DNA from: Akkermansia muciniphila | GTDB taxonomy: Bacteria; Pseudomonadota; Gammaproteobacteria; Burkholderiales; Burkholderiaceae_C | Length of the DNA stretch: 16,094 bases | Direction of reading: 5' to 3' | NCBI GenBank assembly: GCA_943327015.2 | Contig: CALPVM020000015.1 | Span: 1 to 16,094 of the forward strand | Shown: positions 7,123 through 15,370 of the stretch, piece by piece | Numbering within the stretch: the first letter of the stretch is position 1 | Layout: each line of letters opens with the position of its first letter | Program-made: the position numbers and the translations under genes | The notes under the pieces: model-generated | Seen by the model: the letters and a program-made list of their open reading frames with translations, nothing else | Database searches by the model: none | What the model was told of the DNA's origin: nothing

Positions 7123-7713
7123 TTACTGAACAATAAAACTCGAAAAGTGCACACCGATAACAGGATACTCGGGTGGTGGTGGCGCTTTTTTCCCTTTTTT
7201 CTTCTTTTTCTTGGCGGCTTCCTCCTCCTCTGTCAGCTCTTCTTCATCTTCATCATCGTGGCTACCGCCAAAAGGAATGGATGCCTCCTTGAGAATTGAC
7301 TTTACCAGCTTTTCCTTGCCAACAGAAGTCAAAAGCTCGTCAGCTGTGCGCTGTGAAACCTGCATCAAAATGCCACTACGAATGGTTGGAAGAAAGGCCT
7401 TAACAGTATCTGACGCTTTTGCATCACGCACTTCAAGCGTAACACCCACCTGGGCAACACGGTCTCCGCCTGGATCACCAAGGTTTACCACCATGATATC
7501 CATGGGTAAATAGACAGGCGGTGTTTTCGGGTCGTGATGCACCACCTTGGCAGGTTCTTCGTCTTCTGAAGCCCGTTGTTTACTAATGTAGAAGAAAGCA
7601 CCTCCGCCGCCCAAAGCCAAGATGACTACGGCGGCAATAATGATGATTAACATCTTTTTACTTTTTGCAGGTGCTTTATCACCACCTGCGGCTGCTTCTG
7701 GTTTGGCAGACAC
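7123..7713 (-). CDS. fliL: Flagellar basal body-associated protein FliL with a charged insert
   Basis: FliL is an inner-membrane protein with a periplasmic domain that surrounds and stabilises the stator units. The product is 196 residues, longer than a typical FliL (about 155-170). A cytoplasmic Ala/Lys-rich N-terminus leads to one membrane helix (about 20-43). The periplasmic domain has VYLPMDIMVVNLG, AQVGVTLEVRDA and FLPTIRSGILMQVSQRT, as in the family. Residues 151-177 are an acidic block followed by a run of lysines, then Pro x4, before the conserved ending VIGVHFSSFIVQ. The start is a GTG at 7711-7713 with an AAGGAAAT site just upstream. The 117 bp to fliK is the only large gap in the run and holds nested inverted repeats. 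Confidence 0.95.
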   Translation of the reverse strand: MSAKPEAAAGGDKAPAKSKKMLIIIIAAVVILALGGGGAFFYISKQRASEDEEPAKVVHHDPKTPPVYLPMDIMVVNLGDPGGDRVAQVGVTLEVRDAKASDTVKAFLPTIRSGILMQVSQRTADELLTSVGKEKLVKSILKEASIPFGGSHDDEDEEELTEEEEAAKKKKKKGKKAPPPPEYPVIGVHFSSFIVQ

Positions 7714-7733
7714 TGTAATTTCCTTAATTTAAC

Positions 7734-7797
7734 TCGGTTTGTGTATTATTTGCGATGTGGAGTCAGAATAAAGCGCAAATTAACCTCATAAAACCGA
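7734..7797 (-). promoter_or_regulatory. Nested inverted repeats in the fliL 5' leader
   Basis: Two perfect 7-bp inverted repeats are nested in the fliK-fliL gap. The outer arms TCGGTTT (7734-7740) and AAACCGA (7791-7797) enclose the inner arms ATTTGCG (7748-7754) and CGCAAAT (7774-7780), with a 19-nt inner loop. On the fliL-sense RNA this could fold into a two-storey stem of about 64 nt ending roughly 20 nt before the GTG start, leaving the AAGGA site single-stranded. It could be a processing or stabilising structure separating early (fliF-K) from later (fliL-R) messages, or a protein-binding site. No T-tract follows, so it is not a standard terminator. Function is inference. Confidence 0.45.
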
Positions 7798-7830
7798 AAC
7801 CACAGCCTTTATTGCACATTCTGGGATCGT

Positions 7831-9894
7831 TTACACAAAAAGGTCAAGTGTGCTGCCTGATGTCCGCCCTGCTCTAGGCCTATTCTCTTGCATTTGAGGC
7901 TCTACGGACGCAACTACGGTTTGTTTATTTCCTTGGCGGGGGTTGCGATCTTGCGATTGCGAACCGGAATTTCCTGCACTATTGCTACCGACCGATAAAC
8001 CAGACAAAATCACACCCTGACTTTGCAGCATATCTTGCAATTGTTGGCGTGCATTTTCAAGCGCTTCACGGGCTTGCTGCTCGTCAGTTGTGAATGTTAC
8101 AAATGCTTCATTGCCCTGCATTGTAATATTCACTTGCACAGGATCGATTCCAATTCCTTCCAGCTTCAATTCAGCATTATGAACGTTTTGGTTAATCCAG
8201 TAGGTAACTTGTTCCGCCACATAAGTTTCCATAGGAACGGCTCCTTCGGCGGAGGGTAATGTAAAGGTATTGTCTGCGCCCGTAGGTGTGTAGGTTTGCA
8301 GGTCTGGCACTATGTCAGGCTGATTGGTTTTAAAAACTGCGTGCTCTTCACGCAAAATTTCACGTTCTGTTACTACCGTGGGTGCCACTTGAATCTCTGC
8401 AGCCATCGGTGTTGTTCTGACGGGATCGGTCCATTGGTTGAGTTTGATCTCAACCGGTGCTGCCTGAACAATCGTAGCAAGTGGCGGCATGGTGGAAGCC
8501 CCTGAACCTGCAGAGACATCCTTGGCATTACTGGTAACGGACGAATCAGAGGTTCGACTAGAGGAGACAAATGATCCGGGCCCCCATGGTTTGAACTCAT
8601 TAAACCCAGATGCTCTAGCAGGCCGATCTTGCGCGTCTTGAACTGCCAAACGAGAAAACAGTGTTGCAGGACTGACTTGAATTGCAGCAACTTTAGCGGA
8701 CTCTAGTGCTCTAATTTCTTGATTAGATGCTGAAGCAACTGCTTGCGATGATTGGCCTTGTACTGGCAGCGCTCCAAGAGTCTGGGGCATGGGCACTAAG
8801 GCATCAGGTAGCGAGTTATGGCTTGGTTTGGCAGTCGCCAAAGGTACTGTATCTTTGCTGGATGGTGTAGATCGAGTGAGAGCTGAGGACTCTGTTTGAG
8901 AAATTTTGCCAAGCGCTGCTGGAGAAACCGCTGTTTGCGTGGATGGTAAGGGCGTCAGATTTTGCATCAATGGCAAACGGGATGGGTCGGATCCTGTAAC
9001 TACGGCACCTTCAGTTGCCACGCTAACCATGGGCGCGTTGAATTCTTGCGGTATGCCAATCACTGGCTCGGCAAGAGATGTCTGTGGTTGAGGTAAATTT
9101 TGATCTTGAACCTCGGATACAGTTGGAATGACCTGGTTTGCAAGGCTATGGGATGAAATTGCTGACGCTGTTCCTATTTGACTTTCGGGTTTAAGCGTCA
9201 ACGCTTGGTCTAGAGCTGTAGATAGCTGAAACTTGGCAGTAGCATTTTGTGAAAGTCCAGCTATTGGCAGGTCGGTTTTAACAGACGAATGATTTAATAC
9301 CGGCGCTTGATGGAGGGAGGATGCCGCAAACTGAGGCTGTGCTAGCTGAGGCTGCACATTGGCTGAGTTGCTTTGTAAAAATCCAGCTACAGGCAAGTCA
9401 ATTGGAACCGGCGAATTACTGACAACCGGTGACACAGATGGTGATGATGCAGCCCACTGGGGCTGGGCTGGAGACTGCTGCACATTGGTTGAGTTGCTTT
9501 GAGAAAAACGCGACTGTGACAGCAGTGCGTTGACTTGTTCGGTAACGTTGGGCGATGGCGTTTGACTGGTTGCTCCAGCAATATCTGTTTTGGGGCTTAG
9601 CGTGGAAGAGTTTGCTTCGGGTGCAATATTTTGGATCATTGGAGAATGATCATCTGGCTGTAATGCCAAGGATTGCAAGTGTTGACTGTCGTTTGGCTCT
9701 TTAGAAGCAGCATCATTGGCAGCCCGCAGCAATTGAACGCCAGCAGGTATGGATTCAGAAGAAGCATCAGCAGCGGCCGACAAAATTGACTGAAAACCCA
9801 CAGCAGGCTGAGACTGCGATTTACCATGCAGAGATTTAAAACGACTATCAGATGCTTTAGAAGCTGCATGGGGTTGCGCCAGTTCAACGGTCAT
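7831..9894 (-). CDS. fliK: Flagellar hook-length control protein FliK
   Basis: FliK is the secreted ruler that sets hook length and switches export specificity by acting on FlhB. The product is 687 residues, on the long side. The first ~550 residues are low-complexity (Ser, Gln, Ala, Pro, Thr) with no clear domain, as usual for the ruler part. Two tandem 42-residue repeats lie at 130-171 and 172-213. The C-terminal Flg_hook domain (about 555-645) is well conserved: AELKLEGIGIDPVQVNITMQ, NEAFVTFTTDEQQARE and LQDMLQSQGVILSGLSVG. The ATG at 9892-9894 overlaps the fliJ stop (ATGA) and has a strong GGAGGAG site. Position after fliJ supports the call. Confidence 0.93.
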   Translation of the reverse strand: MTVELAQPHAASKASDSRFKSLHGKSQSQPAVGFQSILSAAADASSESIPAGVQLLRAANDAASKEPNDSQHLQSLALQPDDHSPMIQNIAPEANSSTLSPKTDIAGATSQTPSPNVTEQVNALLSQSRFSQSNSTNVQQSPAQPQWAASSPSVSPVVSNSPVPIDLPVAGFLQSNSANVQPQLAQPQFAASSLHQAPVLNHSSVKTDLPIAGLSQNATAKFQLSTALDQALTLKPESQIGTASAISSHSLANQVIPTVSEVQDQNLPQPQTSLAEPVIGIPQEFNAPMVSVATEGAVVTGSDPSRLPLMQNLTPLPSTQTAVSPAALGKISQTESSALTRSTPSSKDTVPLATAKPSHNSLPDALVPMPQTLGALPVQGQSSQAVASASNQEIRALESAKVAAIQVSPATLFSRLAVQDAQDRPARASGFNEFKPWGPGSFVSSSRTSDSSVTSNAKDVSAGSGASTMPPLATIVQAAPVEIKLNQWTDPVRTTPMAAEIQVAPTVVTEREILREEHAVFKTNQPDIVPDLQTYTPTGADNTFTLPSAEGAVPMETYVAEQVTYWINQNVHNAELKLEGIGIDPVQVNITMQGNEAFVTFTTDEQQAREALENARQQLQDMLQSQGVILSGLSVGSNSAGNSGSQSQDRNPRQGNKQTVVASVEPQMQENRPRAGRTSGSTLDLFV
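9256..9507 (-). repeat. Two tandem 126-bp repeats inside fliK
   Basis: Two adjacent units, 9382-9507 and 9256-9381, each code for 42 residues. Both start with (S/L)QSNS(T/A)NVQ after a Phe, continue through AQPQ(W/F)AASS and end in DLP(V/I)AG. At DNA level, cacattgg(t/c)tgagttgcttt recurs exactly 126 bp apart (9481 and 9355), as does ccagcta with its flank (9383 and 9257). A degenerate third copy begins downstream (LSQNATAKFQ). The in-frame period changes FliK length without breaking the frame. Confidence 0.85.
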
Positions 9895-10361
9895 GATGAT
9901 TCTCCTCCAAGAGGTACCCTATGGGTACGTGAATATTGAATAGCTGCAAATTCATCCATTTGACGCTGCTCGCGCCGTCGCTGGACTTGCTCTGCCTCTG
10001 CCTGACGTTTTTTGAGAACCTGGTTCAAGCCAGACAACCGGAACTCAGCCTGCAGCAGAGCTTTTTGAGCCCGGTCAAGATGCCAGTCTAGGTTGTTGAT
10101 GGTACTGGACTGAATTCCGATGGCATGCTGCAATCGATCCATAAATTGGTAATGGTTTCGAATCAATTCACCTGACATTCCCACACTGGCAACGGAACCT
10201 GTCCAGCGCGCATCGGTTTCGTTGGCGTAACCCTCGAGCTGGCTCAGCTGATCAATTGCCTGCGCTTTGTTATTTTGCGCCACCCGCAGCGCCTGGGCTA
10301 ATTGATCACGTTGGCGCGTTGCCAAATCTATGGCCAAATGAAAGCTTTTCAGGTTAGACAT
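9891..10361 (-). CDS. fliJ: Flagellar export chaperone/stalk protein FliJ
   Basis: FliJ is the small coiled-coil protein that sits in the centre of the FliI hexamer and recycles export chaperones. The product is 156 residues, slightly above the usual ~147, and is almost all helical and rich in Gln, Arg, Leu and Ala. Features include FHLAIDLATRQRDQLAQALR near the N-terminus and a basic Gln/Arg-rich C-terminal helix (KKRQAEAEQVQRRREQRQMDE). I chose the ATG at 10359-10361 because AGGAG lies 5 bp upstream; an ATG at 10376 would add five residues. The gap to fliI is 27 bp, and the stop overlaps the fliK start by 4 bp. Confidence 0.9.
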   Translation of the reverse strand: MSNLKSFHLAIDLATRQRDQLAQALRVAQNNKAQAIDQLSQLEGYANETDARWTGSVASVGMSGELIRNHYQFMDRLQHAIGIQSSTINNLDWHLDRAQKALLQAEFRLSGLNQVLKKRQAEAEQVQRRREQRQMDEFAAIQYSRTHRVPLGGESS

Positions 10362-10388
10362 ACTGACTCCTGGCATGCTTAGGCTTCA

Positions 10389-11816
10389 TCATGCCCCCCG
10401 CCTTAGCGAAGTTGCAGCGGCCATGGCAGGTAAAATGGTATGCATAGGTGCGGCTTCAAGCATGCCTTGCTGCAAGAAGGTACGCATAGGTTGATGTAAT
10501 GCAATGGCTTCGTCCATCATAGGGTCAGATCCGTGGGCATAAGCGCCGATTTGAACCAGATCACGGCCTTTTTCATATTTGGAGTAGAGAGCGCGAAAAC
10601 GCCGCGCCAATTCAAAATGCTGCGCAGTGACAACGTTGTGCATAACACGCGAGGCAGATTGCTCAACGTCAATGGCTGGATAATGGCCTGATTCTGCCAA
10701 AGTGCGCGACAACACTATGTGGCCATCCAGAATAGCACGAGCAGCATCAGCTATGGGGTCTTGCTGGTCATCGCCTTCTGACAACACCGTATAAAAAGCC
10801 GTAATGGAGCCCACTCCATGTAGGCCATTACCACTGCGTTCTACCAACGCCGGCAATTTGGCAAAACATGATGGAGGGTAGCCTTTGGTAGCAGGGGGTT
10901 CACCAATTGCCAAGGCAATTTCACGTTGAGCCATGGCGTAACGGGTTAAGGAGTCCATCAAGAGCAAAACATGCTGCCCTTTGTCCCGAAAGTACTCGGC
11001 AATGGCTGTGGCATATGATGCGCCTTGCATGCGCAGCAAGGGAGGCGCATCGGCCGGGGCTGCAACCACGACAGAACGGGCACGGCCATCAACACCCAAA
11101 ATATCTTCAATAAATTCTTTGACCTCGCGTCCGCGCTCGCCAATCAGACCCACCACAATGATATCGGCCTGGGTATAGCGCGCCATCATGCCGAGCAACA
11201 CGCTCTTGCCTACGCCAGAGCCGGCAAACAAACCCAAACGCTGACCACGCCCCACCGACAGCAAGGCATTGATGGCACGTACACCCGTATCGAGGGGCTC
11301 GCGCACCGGATCGCGGTCCATGGCATTGATGGGTTTGCGATTGAGTGGCAAACCCTTGACGTCTTGCAGGGGCCCCATACGGTCCATGGGAATACCCTGC
11401 GAATCGACAACGCGCCCCAACAAGCCATCGCCCAGAGGCAAGCGTAATAAACCTGCAGCACAAGGGTCTGAGGAATGGTCAGTATCTAACAACAAAGGGA
11501 CTGGAATATAGGCGGGTGCAGAGGCTACAGAGGCGCCACTGGACAGACCATGCACATCGCCTGCCGGCATCAAAAATGCCTTGTCGTTTGCGAAGCCAAC
11601 CACTTCAGCCAGAACGGGCTCGTTGGACTTCATGCTCACAAGGCATTGAGAACCTACAGGAACCCGAATTCCAGTCGCTTCGAGCACTAGCCCCGTTAAG
11701 CGGGTTAAGGTACCACGGACCTCAAGGGTGCTTTCTGTAGCAACCGTATGGCGCACACGATTAAGGTAGGTTTGCCATTTGGACTCTGACTGTGGCGGCA
11801 ACTCAGGATGCATCAT
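10389..11816 (-). CDS. fliI: Flagellum-specific export ATPase FliI
   Basis: FliI is the hexameric ATPase, related to the F1 beta subunit, that powers loading of flagellar export substrates. The product is 475 residues. An N-terminal beta-barrel (about 30-105) precedes the catalytic domain. Walker A is FAGSGVGKSVLL (Lys204), the family motif IGERGREVKEFIED is at 225-238 and Walker B is VLLLMDSLTR (Asp288). EPPATKGYPPS is also conserved. A C-terminal helical domain ends at LRRGA. The start overlaps the fliH end by 14 bp, with GGGGAG just upstream; two consecutive ATGs (11816 and 11813) are possible starts, the second having better spacing. It is preceded by its regulator fliH and followed by fliJ. 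Confidence 0.97.
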   Translation of the reverse strand: MMHPELPPQSESKWQTYLNRVRHTVATESTLEVRGTLTRLTGLVLEATGIRVPVGSQCLVSMKSNEPVLAEVVGFANDKAFLMPAGDVHGLSSGASVASAPAYIPVPLLLDTDHSSDPCAAGLLRLPLGDGLLGRVVDSQGIPMDRMGPLQDVKGLPLNRKPINAMDRDPVREPLDTGVRAINALLSVGRGQRLGLFAGSGVGKSVLLGMMARYTQADIIVVGLIGERGREVKEFIEDILGVDGRARSVVVAAPADAPPLLRMQGASYATAIAEYFRDKGQHVLLLMDSLTRYAMAQREIALAIGEPPATKGYPPSCFAKLPALVERSGNGLHGVGSITAFYTVLSEGDDQQDPIADAARAILDGHIVLSRTLAESGHYPAIDVEQSASRVMHNVVTAQHFELARRFRALYSKYEKGRDLVQIGAYAHGSDPMMDEAIALHQPMRTFLQQGMLEAAPMHTILPAMAAATSLRRGA

Positions 11817-12498
11817 CTACTCCCCAAGAGGATTCGATACCCAAGGTGGCCACTGCACGTTTCCAGCGCTTTTCCAGCGTACCATCAATAACGGTTCCTG
11901 CAGCCTCCACCAGGCAACCGGCCGGGCTAATGGATGCATCCGCCAACAAGGTAATGGATAAATGCGAAAACTCTTTATTTACGAGCTCTGAAACCATGGC
12001 CATGTCTTGAGGATTTAAACGCACTACAGCCACCTTACAGTCAACTGCCAGCATACCCATTGCTTCACGAATGACAGGAGACAGAACTTTGGTATTGGTG
12101 CTCAACTCGTGTCGCACCACCTGACGCGCCAATTCGCAGGCCAACTCCAGGATACCCTGTGCCATAGCTTGCTCAGAATCAGAGATTTGCGCTTGTACAT
12201 TGGCAAATAGCTGCCCAAAGTGACGTGACAGCTGTGCACCCTGATTGTTGATGTATTCGTTGAGCTGACGCTGCCCCTCAGCACTCGCCTGGGTGTGCCC
12301 TTGGGTAAATCCCTGGGCATAGCCCTCGTTAAGGGCCGTTTTACGCAGTGAGTTTTCTTTGAGCCGCTCTTCCTCAAGAGCTTGTGCCTTGAGCTTAGCG
12401 GCAAAGCGCAGTGATATTTGGTCAACAGCACTGAAGTCGAATTCGGTGGCATCACCGAGCTCGGACTGAGGAATGAAGCGGGCTTGGTTTCTACTCAT
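11803..12498 (-). CDS. fliH: Flagellar assembly protein FliH
   Basis: FliH is the dimeric stator-like regulator of FliI, and it links the ATPase to FliN in the C ring. The product is 231 residues, a normal length. It has a GxxxG-type repeat, GYAQGFTQGHTQASAEG (Gly59, 63, 67 and 75, with Ala at 71), a hallmark of FliH helices. The C-terminal half (about 115-225) is the conserved FliH/HrpE domain, with ELACELARQVVRHEL, VVRLNPQDMAMV, and AGCLVEAAGTVIDGTLEKRW. Its ATG shares one base with the fliG stop (TAATG). The ribosome site is poor, so it probably depends on fliG translation. It overlaps fliI by 14 bp. Confidence 0.93.
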   Translation of the reverse strand: MSRNQARFIPQSELGDATEFDFSAVDQISLRFAAKLKAQALEEERLKENSLRKTALNEGYAQGFTQGHTQASAEGQRQLNEYINNQGAQLSRHFGQLFANVQAQISDSEQAMAQGILELACELARQVVRHELSTNTKVLSPVIREAMGMLAVDCKVAVVRLNPQDMAMVSELVNKEFSHLSITLLADASISPAGCLVEAAGTVIDGTLEKRWKRAVATLGIESSWGVDDAS

Positions 12499-13499
12499 TA
12501 GATCATGGCATCATCGCCACCTCCACCGCCAATGACAACCTGACCTTCGTCCGCCAAACGACGAACTGTTTTAAGAATTTCTTTCTGCTGAGCCTCTACT
12601 TCAGACAAACGCATGGGACCACGTGACTCCAAATCTTCGCGCAAAGTGGCCGCCGCACGGGAGGACATATTGGCCAGAATTTTTTCTTTCAGCTCTGGTT
12701 GTGCGCCTTTAAGAGCAACAATCAGTACGTCTTGTGACACTTCTTTCAGAATCATCTGGATAGCCTTGTCGTCGAGCTTACCCAGATCGTCGAACACAAA
12801 CATCTTGTCCATGATCTTTTGGGCAAGGTCGGCATCGTGGCTACGAATGGAATCAATGACTGTGCTTTCGATGGCAGTACCCATCAAGTTGATAATTTCT
12901 GCAGCTGTTTTTACACCACCCAGAGAAGACTTACGGATCTTGTCGCCACCGGCAAGCACCTTGAACAAGACCTCATTGAGGTCTTTTAAAGCGGTTGGCT
13001 GAATACCTTCCATGGTGGCAATACGGAGCATTACCTCATTGCGCTGGCGCTCAGTTAAATGCTTAAGCACGTCAGCAGACTGGTCGTAATCTAGATGCAC
13101 CAAGATGGCTGCCACAATTTGCGGGTGCTCGTTACGCAGCAGTTCGGCCACAGAGAAGGGATCCATCCACTTCAAGCTTTCAATACCTGATACGTCACCG
13201 CCTTGCAAAATACGGTCAATCAGCAAGGCAGCTTTATCATCACCCAAAGCGAGCTTGAGCACGGTACGTACATAGTCACCGGAATTGGACACCAGTAAAC
13301 TTTGAGATGCAGCGACTGCGGTAAATTTATCTACCACATCATCGACTTTTTCACGCGAAAGCTGGGTGGTTTTGGCGATGGCCTCCCCCAGCTTTTGCAC
13401 TTCTTTGGGCGACAGGTGTTTAAACACCTCTGATGCTTCTGCCTCGCCCAGAGACATCATCAGAATGGCTGCGTCTTGAATTCCATCATCGTTTGGCAT
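12498..13499 (-). CDS. fliG: Flagellar motor switch protein FliG
   Basis: FliG is the rotor protein that bridges the FliF ring to FliM/FliN and takes torque from the stator. The product is 333 residues. The N-domain (1-100) binds FliF, the EHPQ motif is at 124-127, the hinge glycines are at GG(184-185) and GG(194-195), and MFVFDDL (233-239) matches the MFxF motif. The C-domain keeps the charged torque-ridge residues at the enterobacterial positions: Lys264, Arg281, Asp289 and Arg297, with Glu at 288 where E. coli has Asp. The tail has a Gly x5 run (VVIGGGGGDDAMI). The start ATG at 13497-13499 lies 21 bp after the fliF stop with a weak ribosome site. Confidence 0.97.
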   Translation of the reverse strand: MPNDDGIQDAAILMMSLGEAEASEVFKHLSPKEVQKLGEAIAKTTQLSREKVDDVVDKFTAVAASQSLLVSNSGDYVRTVLKLALGDDKAALLIDRILQGGDVSGIESLKWMDPFSVAELLRNEHPQIVAAILVHLDYDQSADVLKHLTERQRNEVMLRIATMEGIQPTALKDLNEVLFKVLAGGDKIRKSSLGGVKTAAEIINLMGTAIESTVIDSIRSHDADLAQKIMDKMFVFDDLGKLDDKAIQMILKEVSQDVLIVALKGAQPELKEKILANMSSRAAATLREDLESRGPMRLSEVEAQQKEILKTVRRLADEGQVVIGGGGGDDAMI

Positions 13500-13520
13500 G
13501 ATGCTATTGTGTCTCGGTCA

Positions 13521-15197
13521 TTAGGCTGGAACTTCGCCGTTTATCCAAGCCTTAACTATATTTGCAACGGCTGCAGGATTATCACGTGTAAGTTTACGCG
13601 CATCTTCGAGTCTTAGCTGCGCCGGGGTGGGCTGACTGTTATCAATTTGAGGTGCAGCCAACTGGGGACGCTCTGGTTGGTCGGCTTCAATCGCATCAAG
13701 TTGGTTTTCTGGTTCATCTTGAGCCACCCGTGCAGTCTTGGACATGGGCTTGAGCGCTGGACGGATAACACCAAACCATACCAACATAGCCATACCCAAT
13801 GTTCCCAATGGCCAGCCCAAAGTACGTACCAACTCAAGAAACTCGGGTTGACGCCAGAACGGCACCTCAACAACCTCTACTTTTTCTGGGGCGAATTCCG
13901 CGTTTACTACATTCACGGTGTCACCACGGTCGGTACTAAAACCAACCGTTTCACGCACCAAGGCAGTGATTTTATCAATTTGCTCTTGGGTCAATGCGGT
14001 GCTGACTGTTTTACCTTTAGCATCGGTAGTGACCACGTTATTGACTACTACCCCTGCGCTGATACGCTTAACAGAACCGGTTGCACCTTTGACGGTTTTA
14101 ATGGTTTTGTCAATTTCATAATTAACGATGGATTCGCGCTTGCCGGGGCTGATAGCGCCATTGGTGCCACCGGCAGTGACCACTTGTGCAGCACCATTGA
14201 TGGGAGCTGCTGCGTTATTGGGTTGCTGGTTGGTGGTGGCACCGGGCACGCCTGCAATAGCAGGGTCTTCGCTACCCGGCCCTGTTTCTACCATTTGCTT
14301 GCTACGAATAACTGCGGAATCGGGTGTGTTGTTGGGTTTATGGGTTTCAGTGGTGTACTCGGACTGAGAAAAATCCAGATCGGCAGTGACTTGAGCCCGC
14401 ACATTGTTTTTACCCACAATAGGTTCCAGAATTTCAAGAATACGGCGTGCGTAGAGTTGCTCGATTTGCTGAATTTGCTGCATTTGCTCTGCTTGTGCAC
14501 CCATAGCGCCACCAAAGGATCCATCAACCGGCTGCGATAACAACTTGCCGGAATCATCCAAGACACTAACTGCAGCTACTGACATATCTGGAACACTGGA
14601 TGCCACCAAATGCACAATACCCGCCAATTGGGTACGATCCAACAAACGGCCGGGGTACAGGCTGAGCATGACTGATGCCGAGGGTTTTTGCTGCTCACGG
14701 AAAAATCCATTTTGATTTGGCAGCGCCAAATGCACCCGAGCGCTTTGCACAGACGAAAGCGCCATGATGGAGCGAGTTAACTCGCCCTCCAAACCACGTT
14801 GGAAGGTTAAACGCTCCTGAAACTGGGTCATACCGAAGCGATTGGCTTCCATCATCTCAAAACCTCCAATGGATGTTTTGGGCAAACCCATGGAAGCCAA
14901 CTTGAGACGCAAATCATGCACACGGTCGGCTGGAACCATAATGGCACCGCCACCCTCTGTGTATTTGTAGGGCACATTCATGGTACTGAGCTGGGCTATA
15001 ACCGCGCCACCATCTTTGTCTGCCAAATTGGAATACAGAACACGCCACTCCGATTGGCGACCCATAACCAGACCCACCACAGCAATAGCAACGAACAAAA
15101 TAACACCCAGAGCAAATTTCATGCGCTGGCTTTGATCCATATTGGCAAAGCGCTGACTTATGGACGGGTTGACTGGTATGGTGGCTACATCTTGCAT
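13521..15197 (-). CDS. fliF: Flagellar MS-ring protein FliF
   Basis: FliF builds the MS ring in the inner membrane, the platform for the rod, export gate and C ring. From the ATG at 15195-15197 the product is 558 residues, the usual length. Membrane helix 1 is at about 27-46 and helix 2 at about 456-478. Between them are the periplasmic ring-building domains, with LYSNLADKDGGAVIAQL, ANRFGMTQFQERLTFQRGLE, and the VHLALP segment. A Gln/Met-rich helix (QAEQMQQIQQIEQLYARR) follows. The C-terminal FliG-binding peptide is present (LTRDNPAAVANIVKAWING). A TTG at 15222-15224 could add nine residues but lacks support; a GGAAAAC site sits about 8 bp before the ATG. It is the first gene of the run. Confidence 0.96.
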   Translation of the reverse strand: MQDVATIPVNPSISQRFANMDQSQRMKFALGVILFVAIAVVGLVMGRQSEWRVLYSNLADKDGGAVIAQLSTMNVPYKYTEGGGAIMVPADRVHDLRLKLASMGLPKTSIGGFEMMEANRFGMTQFQERLTFQRGLEGELTRSIMALSSVQSARVHLALPNQNGFFREQQKPSASVMLSLYPGRLLDRTQLAGIVHLVASSVPDMSVAAVSVLDDSGKLLSQPVDGSFGGAMGAQAEQMQQIQQIEQLYARRILEILEPIVGKNNVRAQVTADLDFSQSEYTTETHKPNNTPDSAVIRSKQMVETGPGSEDPAIAGVPGATTNQQPNNAAAPINGAAQVVTAGGTNGAISPGKRESIVNYEIDKTIKTVKGATGSVKRISAGVVVNNVVTTDAKGKTVSTALTQEQIDKITALVRETVGFSTDRGDTVNVVNAEFAPEKVEVVEVPFWRQPEFLELVRTLGWPLGTLGMAMLVWFGVIRPALKPMSKTARVAQDEPENQLDAIEADQPERPQLAAPQIDNSQPTPAQLRLEDARKLTRDNPAAVANIVKAWINGEVPA

Positions 15198-15370
15198 TTT
15201 GTTTTCCAGTGCATTGAGTTGCAATAGACATTACGGGTGAGACTGATTATTCAACCAGCCCTCAAAAACATTAGGGTAAAAAGCACTACTTTTACCCCCC
15301 AATTCAAAATAATGGCGATCAGGCACCAGAGATACGATTGCGTCACCCTCAAGTTGAAGGGAGGAATCAC
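15198..15370. promoter_or_regulatory. Divergent fliF / fliE control region
   Basis: These 173 bp separate the fliF start (minus) from the fliE start (plus), and must hold promoters for both. A perfect inverted repeat, GGGTAAAA - 8 nt - TTTTACCC (15274-15297), lies near the middle. The ribosome site of fliE (AAGGGAGG) is at the right end. I could not match a sigma-54, sigma-28 or FlhDC consensus with confidence. Confidence 0.6.
15274..15297. repeat. Perfect 8-bp inverted repeat between fliF and fliE
   Basis: The arms GGGTAAAA (15274-15281) and TTTTACCC (15290-15297) are separated by the 8-nt agcactac. A centre-to-centre spacing of about 16 bp between half-sites and a position about midway between two divergent flagellar operons suit a dimeric regulator acting on both sides. 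It could also form a hairpin in the 5' leader of either transcript. No factor can be named. Confidence 0.55.

Noticed and set aside
7143..7166. AAAAGTGCACACCGATAAC, a sigma-28-like string on the plus strand
   Set aside because: It lies inside fliL coding sequence on the wrong strand, with no plus-strand gene downstream.
13647..14540. Long open frame (297 codons) on the plus strand opposite fliF
   Set aside because: It lies fully antisense to a well-conserved fliF, gives a Cys/Gly/His-rich composition with no recognisable domain, and has no ribosome site or promoter context.
15320..15342. GGCACC...TTGC as a possible sigma-54 promoter before fliE
   Set aside because: The GG and GC elements are 16 bp apart instead of the required 10.
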